Source: Carboxylicivirga caseinilyticus (GTDB lineage: Bacteria > Bacteroidota > Bacteroidia > Bacteroidales > Marinilabiliaceae). Taken from it: a stretch of 64,000 nt of DNA. Shown here piece after piece: positions 29,473-38,455 of the stretch (the first letter of the stretch is position 1; each line of letters begins with the position of its first letter). A program made the position numbers and the translations under genes. Below the pieces are notes generated by a model. The model was not told where the DNA came from. It saw nothing but the letters and a program-made list of their open reading frames with translations, and made no database searches. The stretch covers positions 1 to 64,000 of the forward strand of contig JAFMVE010000019.1 of the NCBI GenBank assembly GCA_025499705.1, read 5' to 3'.

Positions 29473-30600
29473 ATGAATAAAATGAATAAAATATTTCTGA
29501 CCTTAACCCTGGGTGCTTTAGTAATCTCATCGTGTACCGAAATAGATACCTCTACAATTGAAGATTATCAAGGTGCTTTTATTTTAAATAAAGGAAACAG
29601 CGAAACAAGTACAATTAGCCGTTTCAACTTTGAAAATATGGAGGTTACCAATAACTTGTTTCAGGAAAAAAACAATGGACAGACACTTGGAGCAGGAGCA
29701 ACCGCTTTTACTGTTAAAAGAAGCAGTGAATATATAAATGGACGGGGATACATCTCATTCGCTCAATCAGGAACCGTTGACATGATTAATATGGAGACTT
29801 TTCAGGTTGAAGCTAGCATCGATGGTTTATCAAATCCAAATGATATAATACTTGCAAATGAAACAACAGCATATGTAAGCTGTGGAAATGGTGTTGCAGA
29901 TTCAGACAAAGATAATATTATAGCTAAGATTGATCTAGATACACATGAAGTAATTGCAACTTTACCAGTTGGCGAAGGTCCGGGTAAATTAATCAGTTCA
30001 GGTAAATTCTTATATATAGCCAACAGTGGTGGTGAAAATAAGGATGGCAATACTGTTACGGTTTATGATATGAGCAAAGATTCATTAATTGATGTGATTG
30101 ATGTAGGAGTTCAGCCAGTTGATATGGTGGTTGATATTGATCGTAATATTTGGGTGTATTGTGATGGTGATGCCTCGGGTAATAACCAGAGTCTGTATAA
30201 AATCGAAAGAAAGTTTGTTACTGATGAAATAGTAACTGATAGTTTGGTGCACGAACCAAAATTAATGGTTGATTTAGGTTACAGTGAAGGAAATGGAACA
30301 AATGCTTTAGCAATATCGAAGGATAAACGTTTTATCTATTATGTACATGGAAGAACATATTACAGAAGTGTTTACAAGGATGATAATACGGAAGATCAGT
30401 TAGCAATTACTGGCACTTATAGCGATGTTGCATTAAACAGAATCGACTTTGATCATACAAAAAGTTATTTGTATGGATTACTGGAGAATGGAACAGGCAA
30501 CGGAAAGTTATTGGTGTTTACACTTGATGATGATAAATATGTATTAGATTCGGAATATGAAGTAGGTATTAATCCTATTTTTACTACTTATATTTACTAA
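29473..30600 (+). CDS. Second surface lipoprotein, DUF5074 beta-propeller (BtuG-like)
   Basis: A 375-residue lipoprotein (lipobox VISSC) with propeller-type repeats: TAYVSCGNGVAD, GKFLYIANSGG, VTVYDMSKDSL and NIWVYCDGDA. It resembles the preceding BtuG-like protein in layout but not closely in sequence, so it is a diverged relative rather than a recent copy. YncE-like order of blades is visible between about 100 and 230. The ligand may be another corrinoid. A terminator separates it from the riboswitch operon, so regulation differs. Confidence 0.7.
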   Translation: MNKMNKIFLTLTLGALVISSCTEIDTSTIEDYQGAFILNKGNSETSTISRFNFENMEVTNNLFQEKNNGQTLGAGATAFTVKRSSEYINGRGYISFAQSGTVDMINMETFQVEASIDGLSNPNDIILANETTAYVSCGNGVADSDKDNIIAKIDLDTHEVIATLPVGEGPGKLISSGKFLYIANSGGENKDGNTVTVYDMSKDSLIDVIDVGVQPVDMVVDIDRNIWVYCDGDASGNNQSLYKIERKFVTDEIVTDSLVHEPKLMVDLGYSEGNGTNALAISKDKRFIYYVHGRTYYRSVYKDDNTEDQLAITGTYSDVALNRIDFDHTKSYLYGLLENGTGNGKLLVFTLDDDKYVLDSEYEVGINPIFTTYIY

Positions 30601-30621
30601 AGAAATTTTTTGTAATTTATT

Positions 30622-30647
30622 AAAACCCGCATATTGCGGGTTTTTTT
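30622..30647 (+). terminator. Intrinsic terminator after the second BtuG-like gene
   Basis: AAACCCGC (30623-30630) and GCGGGTTT (30636-30643), 5-nt loop, T7 tail (30641-30647). Confidence 0.85.
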
Positions 30648-30688
30648 ATACCCTATGATGAAATGAATTTGCATATATTGTTTTTAGC

Positions 30689-30720
30689 TTTTGAGATTAA
30701 AATTTTATTAATTATACTTG
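30689..30720 (+). promoter_or_regulatory. Promoter of the trpB leader transcript
   Basis: -33 TTTTG (30689-30693), 19-bp spacer, -7 TATACTTG (30713-30720, seven of eight consensus positions). The RNA would start near 30726. Confidence 0.45.
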
Positions 30721-30739
30721 TTTCACCTAAGATGAAAAT

Positions 30740-30790
30740 ATGAATAATTTAATCCATGATACTTTTTGGCGTCGTTTAATAATACATTAG
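30740..30790 (+). CDS. Candidate trp leader peptide (16 residues)
   Basis: A short frame reading MNNLIHDTFWRRLIIH then TAG. It holds one Trp codon (30767-30769) followed by two Arg codons. The stop codon at 30788-30790 overlaps the 5' arm of an antiterminator stem, so a ribosome that finishes the peptide would cover that arm, while one stalled at Trp would leave it free. This is the geometry of classic ribosome-mediated attenuation. Translation of the peptide is inferred. Confidence 0.45.
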   Translation: MNNLIHDTFWRRLIIH

Positions 30791-30846
30791 GCGGACCAAC
30801 TTACAATATGATTATAAAGCCGTAGGTTACCGCCTGCGGTTTTTTT
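30789..30846 (+). promoter_or_regulatory. Attenuator of trpB: antiterminator and terminator
   Basis: Terminator: AAGCCGTAGG (30817-30826) with CCTGCGGTTT (30833-30842), loop of 6, T7 at 30840-30846. Competing stem: AGGCGGACC (30789-30797) with GGTTACCGCCT (30825-30835), nine pairs with a 2-nt bulge. The two structures share bases 30825-30826 and 30833-30835 and exclude each other. The terminator lies only 20 nt before the trpB start codon. Confidence 0.65.
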
Positions 30847-30865
30847 ATTTTAAACAAATAAGAAT

Positions 30866-32092
30866 ATGAACGATTTAAACAAAGCTCAGTTAAGCGAATC
30901 AGTGATGCCTGATAAGGATGGCTTTTTCGGTGAGTATGGAGGGCGTTTTGTACCACCAATGCTGGAGCCAATTATGCAGGAAATTGCTGATGCGTATGAA
31001 AAAATTAAGGATGATCCGGTTTTTAAAGAAGAGTTATACTACCTTCAAAAACATTACACCGGACGACCATCCCCAGTGTTCCATGCACAAAATCTTTCCA
31101 AAAAAATGGGTGGCGCCCAAATTTACCTCAAGCGCGAAGACCTTAACCATACCGGAGCTCATAAAATTAATCACTGTCTGGGTGAAGCCCTTCTGGCTAA
31201 AAGAATGGGCAAAAAGAAAATTATTGCCGAAACAGGTGCCGGACAGCATGGTGTTGCTTTAGCTACCGCTGCTGCATTGGTTGGATTAGAATGCGATATT
31301 CATATGGGAGAGGTGGATATCTATAAAGAACATCCTAATGTAGTTCGCATGAAAATATTGGGAGCCAAGGTAATTCCGGCTACTCATGGATTAAAGACAT
31401 TAAAAGAGGCGGTAGATTCTGCTTTTGATGCGTATGTTCAGGACCCTGTAAATCAATTGTATGCAATCGGATCAGTGGTAGGTCCTCATCCTTTCCCGAT
31501 GATGGTCCGTGATTTTCAGTCTATCATAGGTCGTGAAGCAAAAGAGCAGTTTCAGGAATTAACAGGTAAACTGCCTGATAACCTGGTAGCCTGTGTAGGC
31601 GGTGGTTCCAATGCAATGGGTTTATTCACAGCCTTTTTACAGGACGATATAAGTATTTACGGAGTAGAACCTGCAGGTACCAGCTTTAAAACCGGAGATC
31701 ATGCTGCTACTCTTTCATTGGGTAAACCTGGAATGATACATGGTTTTAAATGTTATCTGTTACAGGATGAGAAAGGAGAACCAGCAGCAGTTAACACCGT
31801 TGCAAGTGGTCTGGATTATCCAGGTGTTGGACCTCAGCATTCCTATTTAAAGGATATTGAAAGGGTTAAATACGAAACTATTACAGATAAAGAAGCGATT
31901 GATGCTTTTATTGATTTAGCCAGAGAAGAAGGTATTATCCCTGCTTTGGAAAGTTCTCACGCTGTTGCTTATGCTATGAAGCTGGCTAAAACATTACCAG
32001 CTGATCAAACCATTTTAGTTAACTTATCTGGTAGAGGAGATAAGGATATTGATTATGTGGTTGAGAAATATGGCAAGGATTACGGATTGTAG
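30866..32092 (+). CDS. trpB: Tryptophan synthase beta chain
   Basis: Condenses indole and serine to tryptophan using pyridoxal phosphate. The 408-residue protein is a canonical Trp[13 protein letters not shown] at the N-terminus, PLP-lysine motif [16 protein letters not shown] (Lys near 94), GAGQHG, the phosphate-binding GGGSNAMG and a Ser in LSGRGDKD. It stands alone, without trpA or other trp genes next to it, so it is either a dispersed biosynthetic gene or an indole-salvaging copy. The leader is built for attenuation in response to Trp-tRNA, which fits a biosynthetic role. Confidence 0.95.
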   Translation: MNDLNKAQLSESVMPDKDGFFGEYGGRFVPPMLEPIMQEIADAYEKIKDDPVFKEELYYLQKHYTGRPSPVFHAQNLSKKMGGAQIYLKREDLNHTGAHKINHCLGEALLAKRMGKKKIIAETGAGQHGVALATAAALVGLECDIHMGEVDIYKEHPNVVRMKILGAKVIPATHGLKTLKEAVDSAFDAYVQDPVNQLYAIGSVVGPHPFPMMVRDFQSIIGREAKEQFQELTGKLPDNLVACVGGGSNAMGLFTAFLQDDISIYGVEPAGTSFKTGDHAATLSLGKPGMIHGFKCYLLQDEKGEPAAVNTVASGLDYPGVGPQHSYLKDIERVKYETITDKEAIDAFIDLAREEGIIPALESSHAVAYAMKLAKTLPADQTILVNLSGRGDKDIDYVVEKYGKDYGL

Positions 32093-32111
32093 ACTTGAAT
32101 ATTAGATATTT

Positions 32112-32150
32112 AAAGCACCGGGTATACTATTCAATTGTGCCCGGTGTTTT
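32112..32150. terminator. Terminator after trpB, shared by convergent gene
   Basis: AAAGCACCGGG (32112-32122) pairs with CCCGGTGTTTT (32140-32150), 17-nt loop. T-run on the plus strand; on the minus strand a short T-run follows as well. Confidence 0.7.
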
Positions 32151-32162
32151 GTTATTTGTGAA

Positions 32163-32942
32163 TTATAAATCAGAATCTTCAATATCCACATCCAGAGAAA
32201 CAGCAACAGCTGCCAAACCAACTAATGCAACTACACCAATGGCAGTACCGGCACCGGTAGATTTGGATAAATAAAACTTATTGCTCTCTTTAGGAAGTGA
32301 ACAGTCTAGGCATTTATAAAAGCTTTGAATCCAGAACTGATGATCCACAAATTTCCATGTATCTGCCGTCTGATCCTTGTATGATAAATAACATCGCAGT
32401 TCTAAAGGGCTTGATTCTTTATCGAATTTGTATTCAGTAATTTTTTCTCCACTTGCAGAAATATATGTGTTTTGACCAATTGAATGTTCAGAAGATATAA
32501 ATTGATTCCATGTATTCATACTTTGGATAGTGATGTTTGATTGAGGGGGTATAAATCCTGATCTGTCGCTGTGCCAGATTGTTCCATCGCCGGAGCCTTG
32601 TGTGTATGTATTGTATAAATACTCGCTGCTGACCTCTGAATAATCAATACTCACTTTTGACTGAGACGGATTTAATGGATATGATTGTCCGTTAATTATT
32701 ACAGAAGACTCATTCCAGTTAATGTATAAAGGCGCATTTAATTTATTAAAGATATCGACATCTAATGGTGCATTAGCACCATTAAAAGTGTATTGTAGCA
32801 ATATGGTGTCATTTTCATATACAAAACCATTGTTCGAAGGCTTATTTAACGAACTGTCTAATGTAATAATCTGGTAACTTGTACATGATGATAATATGGT
32901 TATAAGGAAGCACACGATAAGGCAAACGGTCAGGTTTTTCAT
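32163..32942 (-). CDS. Hypothetical lipoprotein
   Basis: Not recognised. A 259-residue protein with a lipoprotein signal (lipobox LSSC, Cys at about 19-20) followed by a mostly beta-strand region without a known motif. Near the C-terminus there is a CLDC pair and a Gly/Ala/Val-rich hydrophobic stretch (GAGTAIGVVALVGLAAVAVS) that could be a second membrane segment, then an acidic tail. I used the ATG at 32942 rather than the GTG one codon upstream. It is monocistronic and converges with trpB. Confidence 0.6.
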   Translation of the reverse strand: MKNLTVCLIVCFLITILSSCTSYQIITLDSSLNKPSNNGFVYENDTILLQYTFNGANAPLDVDIFNKLNAPLYINWNESSVIINGQSYPLNPSQSKVSIDYSEVSSEYLYNTYTQGSGDGTIWHSDRSGFIPPQSNITIQSMNTWNQFISSEHSIGQNTYISASGEKITEYKFDKESSPLELRCYLSYKDQTADTWKFVDHQFWIQSFYKCLDCSLPKESNKFYLSKSTGAGTAIGVVALVGLAAVAVSLDVDIEDSDL

Positions 32943-33044
32943 CACAATAATTTGATTTGTTTATAATTATCGTGAATGAACATAACAAACTCTATACCAA
33001 AATATCTTTTACATGTACATTTTAGTACCGAAATGTTTCGGATG

Positions 33045-33084
33045 AAAAATAAAAACCCAGATTAGATTAACACCAATCCGGGTT
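33045..33084 (-). terminator. Terminator of the porin gene
   Basis: AACCCAGATT (33054-33063) pairs with AATCCGGGTT (33075-33084), one mismatch. An A-run just before it on the plus strand gives a T-run on the minus strand. Confidence 0.65.
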
Positions 33085-33123
33085 ATATAATTAAGAATAC
33101 TTAGTTTGTTTGGATAGCTTACT

Positions 33124-34362
33124 TTATTTCTCAAACAAAGTTGGTTTAAAAGTCAACATTACCCAGGCCCAGTTATTGGATTCATTGTTCTCTGGGATGC
33201 CCTTTATAGCATATAAAGCATCAGAGGCAAATAGATGCGAATAACCAAAATCAAGCTGCACCTGACCTTTATGAGTGTATCCAAACCATAAATCCAATTC
33301 AGTACCTAATCCTTTGTTTTGATCAACAATTATACCATCGGCGCCAAAGAAATGCATAGCCCCGTTAAACTTTACCTTACCGGGTTTTACATTTCCTTTT
33401 ATGTAAAGATCATTCAAACCAACATTGTTAATATGATTACCTACATAAAAATAGTCCATAAATCCGTTGAATTTATGATTGGTTCCATATAAAGGATTGA
33501 ACGAGTAATTGTATTCTGTTTCAGTTTGATCAGTACCTGATAAATGTTCATATCCTCCACCAATATTTGCTTTATCACTTAAGGCAACAATACCGTCGAT
33601 TGATACATTCAAAGCCGAAATACTTCTGTTTGTAACATCTTTTCCTAACTGGTAATATAGGTTACCATTTAAATCTATCCCGGCTAATTTGGTTTGTATG
33701 TGTGTACCCAATGTTTGGCTGTATCTTATTCCTTGCTCTGTTTGAATATCATTTTTCCAGTATGGAACGCCATTATTTAACAATAATATGCTTGCAGTGT
33801 AAGATTCTCCTTTACGATTCAACCATAGGAATTGCATAGCTTTATATGCATCGGGACCATTATAGATATTGTTATTTAGGCTTGAATTGTTGTATGCCAA
33901 ACCGAGGTGCAGATTAAAATCCCCCGTATATTTAAACAATACAATATCATGAGAACGAGCTTGCTGAGCCCAGCCCACACTTCCTAAAATTCGTTGATCA
34001 TCATATGCTAATTCCTGACGACCGGCTTTGATTGAGAAAGATTGATCAATAAACCATTCGGCCCAGGCTTGATGAAGGTAGGTAACATTATTACCATTGG
34101 TTGTTAATTGAGGTTCGCTACCCCAAAGGCGCACATCCTGCAAAACCATTCCAATCGCAAAATTTTCATTTTGAAAGGATAGATTAAGTCTGCTTCTTTG
34201 CGACGTAAGTAATGATGCCTTCTGATCTTCATAGGCAGGTGTTTTTACACCATGATTAAATTCGGTACGTGGGCGTATTTCTGCTGATATTTTACCCTGG
34301 GCATAGCTTCCAATGCTAAAAAAAGTGATGCAGATTATCGATATAATATATTTAGTATTCAT
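33124..34362 (-). CDS. Outer-membrane beta-barrel protein (alginate-export-like)
   Basis: A 412-residue exported protein: signal peptide 1-21 (SYA-Q), then alternating strands typical of a 16-18-stranded porin with RPRTEFNHGV, SQRSRLNLSFQNENFAIGM and FSIKAGRQELAYDDQRILG, which match the alginate_export (PF13372) type barrel. The C-terminus ends in FEK after an amphipathic strand. Genes of this type often follow nrfA in Bacteroidota, where nitrite or anion entry is a plausible role. It lies 55 nt after nrfA with a strong hairpin between. Confidence 0.75.
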   Translation of the reverse strand: MNTKYIISIICITFFSIGSYAQGKISAEIRPRTEFNHGVKTPAYEDQKASLLTSQRSRLNLSFQNENFAIGMVLQDVRLWGSEPQLTTNGNNVTYLHQAWAEWFIDQSFSIKAGRQELAYDDQRILGSVGWAQQARSHDIVLFKYTGDFNLHLGLAYNNSSLNNNIYNGPDAYKAMQFLWLNRKGESYTASILLLNNGVPYWKNDIQTEQGIRYSQTLGTHIQTKLAGIDLNGNLYYQLGKDVTNRSISALNVSIDGIVALSDKANIGGGYEHLSGTDQTETEYNYSFNPLYGTNHKFNGFMDYFYVGNHINNVGLNDLYIKGNVKPGKVKFNGAMHFFGADGIIVDQNKGLGTELDLWFGYTHKGQVQLDFGYSHLFASDALYAIKGIPENNESNNWAWVMLTFKPTLFEK

Positions 34363-34382
34363 AGTATATTGGTTCAGTTAAC

Positions 34383-34409
34383 GCCGGAGAGTAGAGAATG
34401 CTCTCCGGC
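34383..34409. other. Strong hairpin between nrfA and the porin gene
   Basis: GCCGGAGAG (34383-34391) and CTCTCCGGC (34401-34409) form a perfect 9-bp GC-rich stem. No T-run follows in the transcribed (minus) direction, so it may protect or process the nrf mRNA rather than terminate it. Confidence 0.55.
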
Positions 34410-34417
34410 ATAAAATA

Positions 34418-35932
34418 TTACTGTATTGATGTTGTATAAGTAGCTTCTCGTTTAGCACCTTCTTCTTTCCATTTTGGAACTACTGTCTTAAGGAACTCGT
34501 TCTTTTCTTGCTGAAGTAAATCAACTGGTAAACCGATGTATTCCTGTGCTTTTGATTTTGTTGTGATGTCAGGATAAGGAACCTCTTCGTTGTGTCCCAA
34601 AGAGGCAAGTAAACGGCTAAGTTTTAAACGACCTTCCTGAGCAATGGCAATGCCTGTAGAAATCACTCTACCAATTTCAACTGGTGAATGGAATGATCCT
34701 CCGTGACTGGCAGCAGCATAATCCCAACGCCATTGCGAATGACGAATATCCATTAATATATCTTTCATTTGCTCTTCGGTGGCACCTAATTCCCAGGCTA
34801 ATTTGGCTTCAACATGTGCCCGAACGACTAATTCTTCCAGTTTGTCACGATTTTCGATAATACGATCCTGACGTTCGTAAACATCGGCAACCAGACTGGC
34901 TGTTTCTTCACGGTGACAAACCTGGCAAGAGTTAGCAACATTATTTAATGGACTCTGAATATGGTGATCAGTAAACTTTTGGCCACCTTCGCTTTTATAA
35001 GGCATATGACAATCGGCACATGAGACACCGCGTTTGGCATGCACACCTGTAAGATATACTTCATATCCGGGATGCTGTGCTTTAAGCATAGGTGCCTTAC
35101 TTAATTTATGTGTCCAGTCAGAAAACTCAATAGCATCGTAATATTCTTCCATCGCTTCAACCGACATACCATTATCCCAAGGAAATGTCAGGTATGGAGA
35201 TCCTGGATGGGATTTTTTATTAAAATAATATTCTACATGGCACTGTGCACACACAAGCGAACGCATCTCCTGATGAGTGGCGGTATTAATGTCTTTACCC
35301 ATTCGTTCGAAGGCCTCAACCAATGCAGGACGTGTGATTTTAAGATTCATGGTTTTTGAATCATGGCAATCGGCACAACCAATCGCATTCATTACTTCTG
35401 AGCCTTTTTCTTCCCAGGTGCCTTTATAAAAATCTGCAGGACCCATTTCTTTCATCAGGCGAGGCACATCCGGGCTTTTGCATGTCCAGCATGTATTAGG
35501 CATCGGACTTTTTTCTTCACCCATCGGAGCTCCGGTTCGTAAAGTATTATGAATATCTTCAACGGCATATAAGTGGCCACGTCCCTGATTATAATCTTTT
35601 GAAAATCCATAGCCAGCCCAAAGAACAACTAAACGAGGATCAACTTCCAGCATATCAATCATGGCTCCACCATTGTATTTGCTGGCGAAAAGAGTGTCTT
35701 TTGTTTGAAGGTAGGATTGATATTCTTTAGGGAAATTTTGTCCCCAAACGTCGTTTCGGGGTTCTGTTTGTGAATAGGTAACCTGAGGTGTATATGCAAA
35801 AACAGCCTCTGCGCGTCGTTCAATAACAGAAGAAGCCAGAAGTCCTAGGAGAAATACAACAATTATAGTGATGAAAAACAAAGCCCAACCCAGCCATGGT
35901 TTTTCTTTTATTTGATCTCGTATTGGTTTCAT
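34418..35932 (-). CDS. nrfA: Ammonia-forming cytochrome c nitrite reductase
   Basis: Periplasmic pentaheme enzyme that reduces nitrite to ammonium with six electrons. The 504 residues include an N-terminal membrane anchor (about 14-34), the active-site heme motif CWTCK (148-152) and four CXXCH motifs: 186-190, 228-232, 305-309 and 336-340. The catalytic region KRGVSCADCHMPY and the later HSQWRWD and HGGSFHSPVE match NrfA. It follows nrfH by 15 nt. Supports respiratory or detoxifying nitrite ammonification. Confidence 0.95.
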   Translation of the reverse strand: MKPIRDQIKEKPWLGWALFFITIIVVFLLGLLASSVIERRAEAVFAYTPQVTYSQTEPRNDVWGQNFPKEYQSYLQTKDTLFASKYNGGAMIDMLEVDPRLVVLWAGYGFSKDYNQGRGHLYAVEDIHNTLRTGAPMGEEKSPMPNTCWTCKSPDVPRLMKEMGPADFYKGTWEEKGSEVMNAIGCADCHDSKTMNLKITRPALVEAFERMGKDINTATHQEMRSLVCAQCHVEYYFNKKSHPGSPYLTFPWDNGMSVEAMEEYYDAIEFSDWTHKLSKAPMLKAQHPGYEVYLTGVHAKRGVSCADCHMPYKSEGGQKFTDHHIQSPLNNVANSCQVCHREETASLVADVYERQDRIIENRDKLEELVVRAHVEAKLAWELGATEEQMKDILMDIRHSQWRWDYAAASHGGSFHSPVEIGRVISTGIAIAQEGRLKLSRLLASLGHNEEVPYPDITTKSKAQEYIGLPVDLLQQEKNEFLKTVVPKWKEEGAKREATYTTSIQ

Positions 35933-35947
35933 AATTTAAGATTTAAG

Positions 35948-36535
35948 TTAATTTTTACTGTTAAGGTTTTGGATCCATTCAGGTAGAGGACTTTCTGGAA
36001 CGGGAACACGTGCATTGGGTACACTTGAGAGACTGTTAACTCTACCATGTGGAGTTTCTCTATGACATTCCCAGCATTTTCGATCATCAATGTTGAAGTG
36101 TACATCCGGTGCTTTGGCAAGTACTTTCTCATTGCTGATCAGGTGTTGATGGCATCTGATACAATTCTCCTGTACCACTTCTTTGCCTTCATCCTTAATA
36201 AAAATAACCTGGGGTTCGGCACGCATGGTGAATATGGATGCATGTCTCATTCCGTCTTTTGCCTTGAAATAGTATGTGTTAACTATATTGTCATGAGGAA
36301 CATGACAATCGTTGCAACTGGCAACTTCACGATGAGCGCTATGATTCCAGGTTGCATACTGTGGTGCCATAATATGGCAGTTTACACATGTTTTTGGATC
36401 ATCCGACAGATAGGAGTGAGCTCTGGCCACATAAAACAAGTAAAAGCCCATGCCAAAAAATATGCCTAATGCAAGTATGACAGGAACTTTCCATTGTTCT
36501 GGTGGTTTTAGAAAATCAAAAAACTTTTTTTTCAT
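35948..36535 (-). CDS. nrfH: Tetraheme quinol dehydrogenase NrfH
   Basis: Membrane-anchored NapC/NirT-family cytochrome that passes electrons from menaquinol to NrfA. The 195 residues show one membrane helix (about 17-36) and four heme motifs: CVNCH (50-54), CNDCH, CIRCH and CWECH. Start: the frame is open to 36607, but that upstream part runs through the terminator of hcp, so the ATG at 36535 (MKKKFFDFLKPPEQW) is used. Confidence 0.92.
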   Translation of the reverse strand: MKKKFFDFLKPPEQWKVPVILALGIFFGMGFYLFYVARAHSYLSDDPKTCVNCHIMAPQYATWNHSAHREVASCNDCHVPHDNIVNTYYFKAKDGMRHASIFTMRAEPQVIFIKDEGKEVVQENCIRCHQHLISNEKVLAKAPDVHFNIDDRKCWECHRETPHGRVNSLSSVPNARVPVPESPLPEWIQNLNSKN

Positions 36536-36582
36536 AAACCGTTGTTTTAGTAAATTTGGATTTAAAGGATTTATATAAAAAT

Positions 36583-36626
36583 AAAAAACACTATCTGCAT
36601 TTTCCATTGGAAAGTACAGATAGTGT
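36583..36626 (-). terminator. Terminator of hcp
   Basis: ACACTATCTG (36588-36597) pairs with CAGATAGTGT (36617-36626), with an inner TTTCC/GGAAA stem. The A-run 36583-36588 becomes a T-run in the minus-strand transcript. Confidence 0.8.
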
Positions 36627-36662
36627 GTAATTTATATTAAGTATGTATAACTCATATTTTTT

Positions 36663-38294
36663 CTAGGCAATCCAGTTTTTAATGTCATCCTCTACAGTAG
36701 AAATAGATCCGATACCAAAGGTTTCAACCAGGATTTTAGCAACATTAGGTGATAAAAAGGCTGGTAAGGTTGGACCGAGGTTGATATTTTTAACCCCAAG
36801 GTGCAATAGAGCCAGTAATACAATCACAGCTTTTTGTTCGTACCAGGCAATGTTATACACAATTGGCAGGTCGTTGATGTCTTCAAGTTCAAATACTTCT
36901 TTAAGTTTTAAAGCGGTAACAGCAAGGCTATAAGAGTCGTTACACTGTCCGGCATCCAAAACGCGTGGTATTCCACCAATATCACCCAAAGGTAACTTGT
37001 TGTATCTGTACTTCGCACAGCCAGCTGTTAGAATTATTGTATCCTTAGGCAATTCATTCGCAAAATCAGTATAGTATTGTCTGTCTTTCATTCTTCCATC
37101 ACACCCTGCCATAACCACGAATTTCTTTACAGCACCTGTTTTTACGGCATCAACTACTTTATCTGCCAGTTGCAAAACCTGATTGTGAGCAAAACCACCA
37201 ACAATGGTACCTGTTTCAATTTCAGTTGGGGCAGCACATTTTTTTGCATGTTCAATAATGATTGAAAAATCCTTTGGCTGTCCGTTTTGGCGATCGGCAA
37301 TGTGTGTACATCCATCAAAACCTGAAGCTCCTGTTGTATAAACTCTTTCTTTGTATGAAGCTTTTGGAGGAACAATGCAGTTGGTAGTGAATAGGATTGG
37401 ACCGTTAAATGTTTCAAACTCTTCCGTTTGTTTCCACCATGCACTACCGTAATTGCCAACAAAGTTTTCGTATTTCTTGAATTTAGGATAATAGTGAGCA
37501 GGTAACATCTCACTGTGGGTATAAACATCAACACCTGTTCCCTGAGTCTGTTCAAGAAGTTCTTGCAAGTCTTTTAAATCATGACCACTGATAAGAATGG
37601 CAGGATTTTTCGAAACACCAATGTTCACTGAGGTTACTTCAGGATGACCAAACGATTCAGTATTAGCTTTATCTAATAGGGCCATTACATCCACGCCATA
37701 TTTTCCGCATTCCAACACTAAAGGCAATAATTCATCGGCTGCAATATTGGCTTTAGTTGTTGCAATCAGAGCTTTGCGGATGAAAGCATAAATCTCTGGA
37801 TTTTCAAATCCAAGGTTCCAGGCATGCTCACCATAGGCCGCCATACCTTTCAAACCATATGTTAATAATTCTTTTAATGAACGAATGTCTTCATTTTCAA
37901 TGGAAAGAATGCCGATCAGTAAACTTTTTGATTCCATTTCATTCTGATCTCTAGCACGAAAAACGGCTGAATCATGTAATTCAACAGGTGCATTGGCTTG
38001 TGCTCTTAGATCATCCTGAATTGTATAACCTTCTTTAATTTTTTCAATAATCTTATTGCTATCAAAATTAGCATTGGTGATAGTAATAAATAAGGCATCA
38101 ATAATGTATTTATCCGCCTTGGCTGTATCAAGTTTACTATCAGCGCCAAGTTGACTCCAAATGGCAACCCCCTTTGTAGTATACAATAATAAATCCTGCA
38201 AATTGGCTACTTCCGGTGTTTTCCCACAAACCCCTTTTATTGAACAACCTACGCCTTTTGAAGCCTCCTGGCACTGATAACAAAACATACTCAT
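36663..38294 (-). CDS. hcp: Hydroxylamine reductase (hybrid cluster protein)
   Basis: Cytoplasmic Fe-S-O enzyme that reduces hydroxylamine and, in enteric bacteria, nitric oxide. The 543-residue protein starts with the class motif [21 protein letters not shown] giving cubane ligands C5, C8, C17 and C23; later Cys/His/Glu ligands lie in [17 protein letters not shown] and GQCNDSYS. Its partner Fe-S gene lies 161 nt upstream on the same strand, and a Crp/Fnr regulator lies beyond. Together with nrfHA it deals with nitrogen oxides. Confidence 0.94.
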   Translation of the reverse strand: MSMFCYQCQEASKGVGCSIKGVCGKTPEVANLQDLLLYTTKGVAIWSQLGADSKLDTAKADKYIIDALFITITNANFDSNKIIEKIKEGYTIQDDLRAQANAPVELHDSAVFRARDQNEMESKSLLIGILSIENEDIRSLKELLTYGLKGMAAYGEHAWNLGFENPEIYAFIRKALIATTKANIAADELLPLVLECGKYGVDVMALLDKANTESFGHPEVTSVNIGVSKNPAILISGHDLKDLQELLEQTQGTGVDVYTHSEMLPAHYYPKFKKYENFVGNYGSAWWKQTEEFETFNGPILFTTNCIVPPKASYKERVYTTGASGFDGCTHIADRQNGQPKDFSIIIEHAKKCAAPTEIETGTIVGGFAHNQVLQLADKVVDAVKTGAVKKFVVMAGCDGRMKDRQYYTDFANELPKDTIILTAGCAKYRYNKLPLGDIGGIPRVLDAGQCNDSYSLAVTALKLKEVFELEDINDLPIVYNIAWYEQKAVIVLLALLHLGVKNINLGPTLPAFLSPNVAKILVETFGIGSISTVEDDIKNWIA

Positions 38295-38339
38295 GATTTT
38301 TTCTTTTACTTGATTATTATTTATTTAGCTTATTAGTTT

Positions 38340-38357
38340 CCCCGATGGCTATCGGGG
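38340..38357. other. Intergenic hairpin upstream of hcp
   Basis: CCCCGAT (38340-38346) and ATCGGGG (38351-38357), loop GGCT. It lies in the 161-nt gap between the ferredoxin gene and hcp and has no T-run, so an intercistronic or repeat-type element is more likely than a terminator. Confidence 0.5.
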
Positions 38358-38455
38358 GCAGAAGGCAGTTGATAAAATGCTTCAGAAAAGAGCATAGGAA
38401 TCCCATTAAAGTACTTTTGCCTTTTGCCTGTTTAACTTTTAACTTGATTATTTTT

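Noticed and set aside
28203..30600. Tandem duplication of BtuG-like genes
   Set aside because: The two proteins are too different in sequence to call a recent duplication; they share fold and layout only.
35948..36607. NrfH start at 36607
   Set aside because: The first 24 residues would be translated from the hcp terminator hairpin; the ATG at 36535 matches the family.
38400..38445. Similar short runs (TTGCCT, TTTAAC, TTTTAACTTG) near 38411-38443 and, inverted, near 58300-58330
   Set aside because: The match is broken by several differences and consists of low-complexity T/A/C words, so a shared repeat cannot be claimed from two copies.
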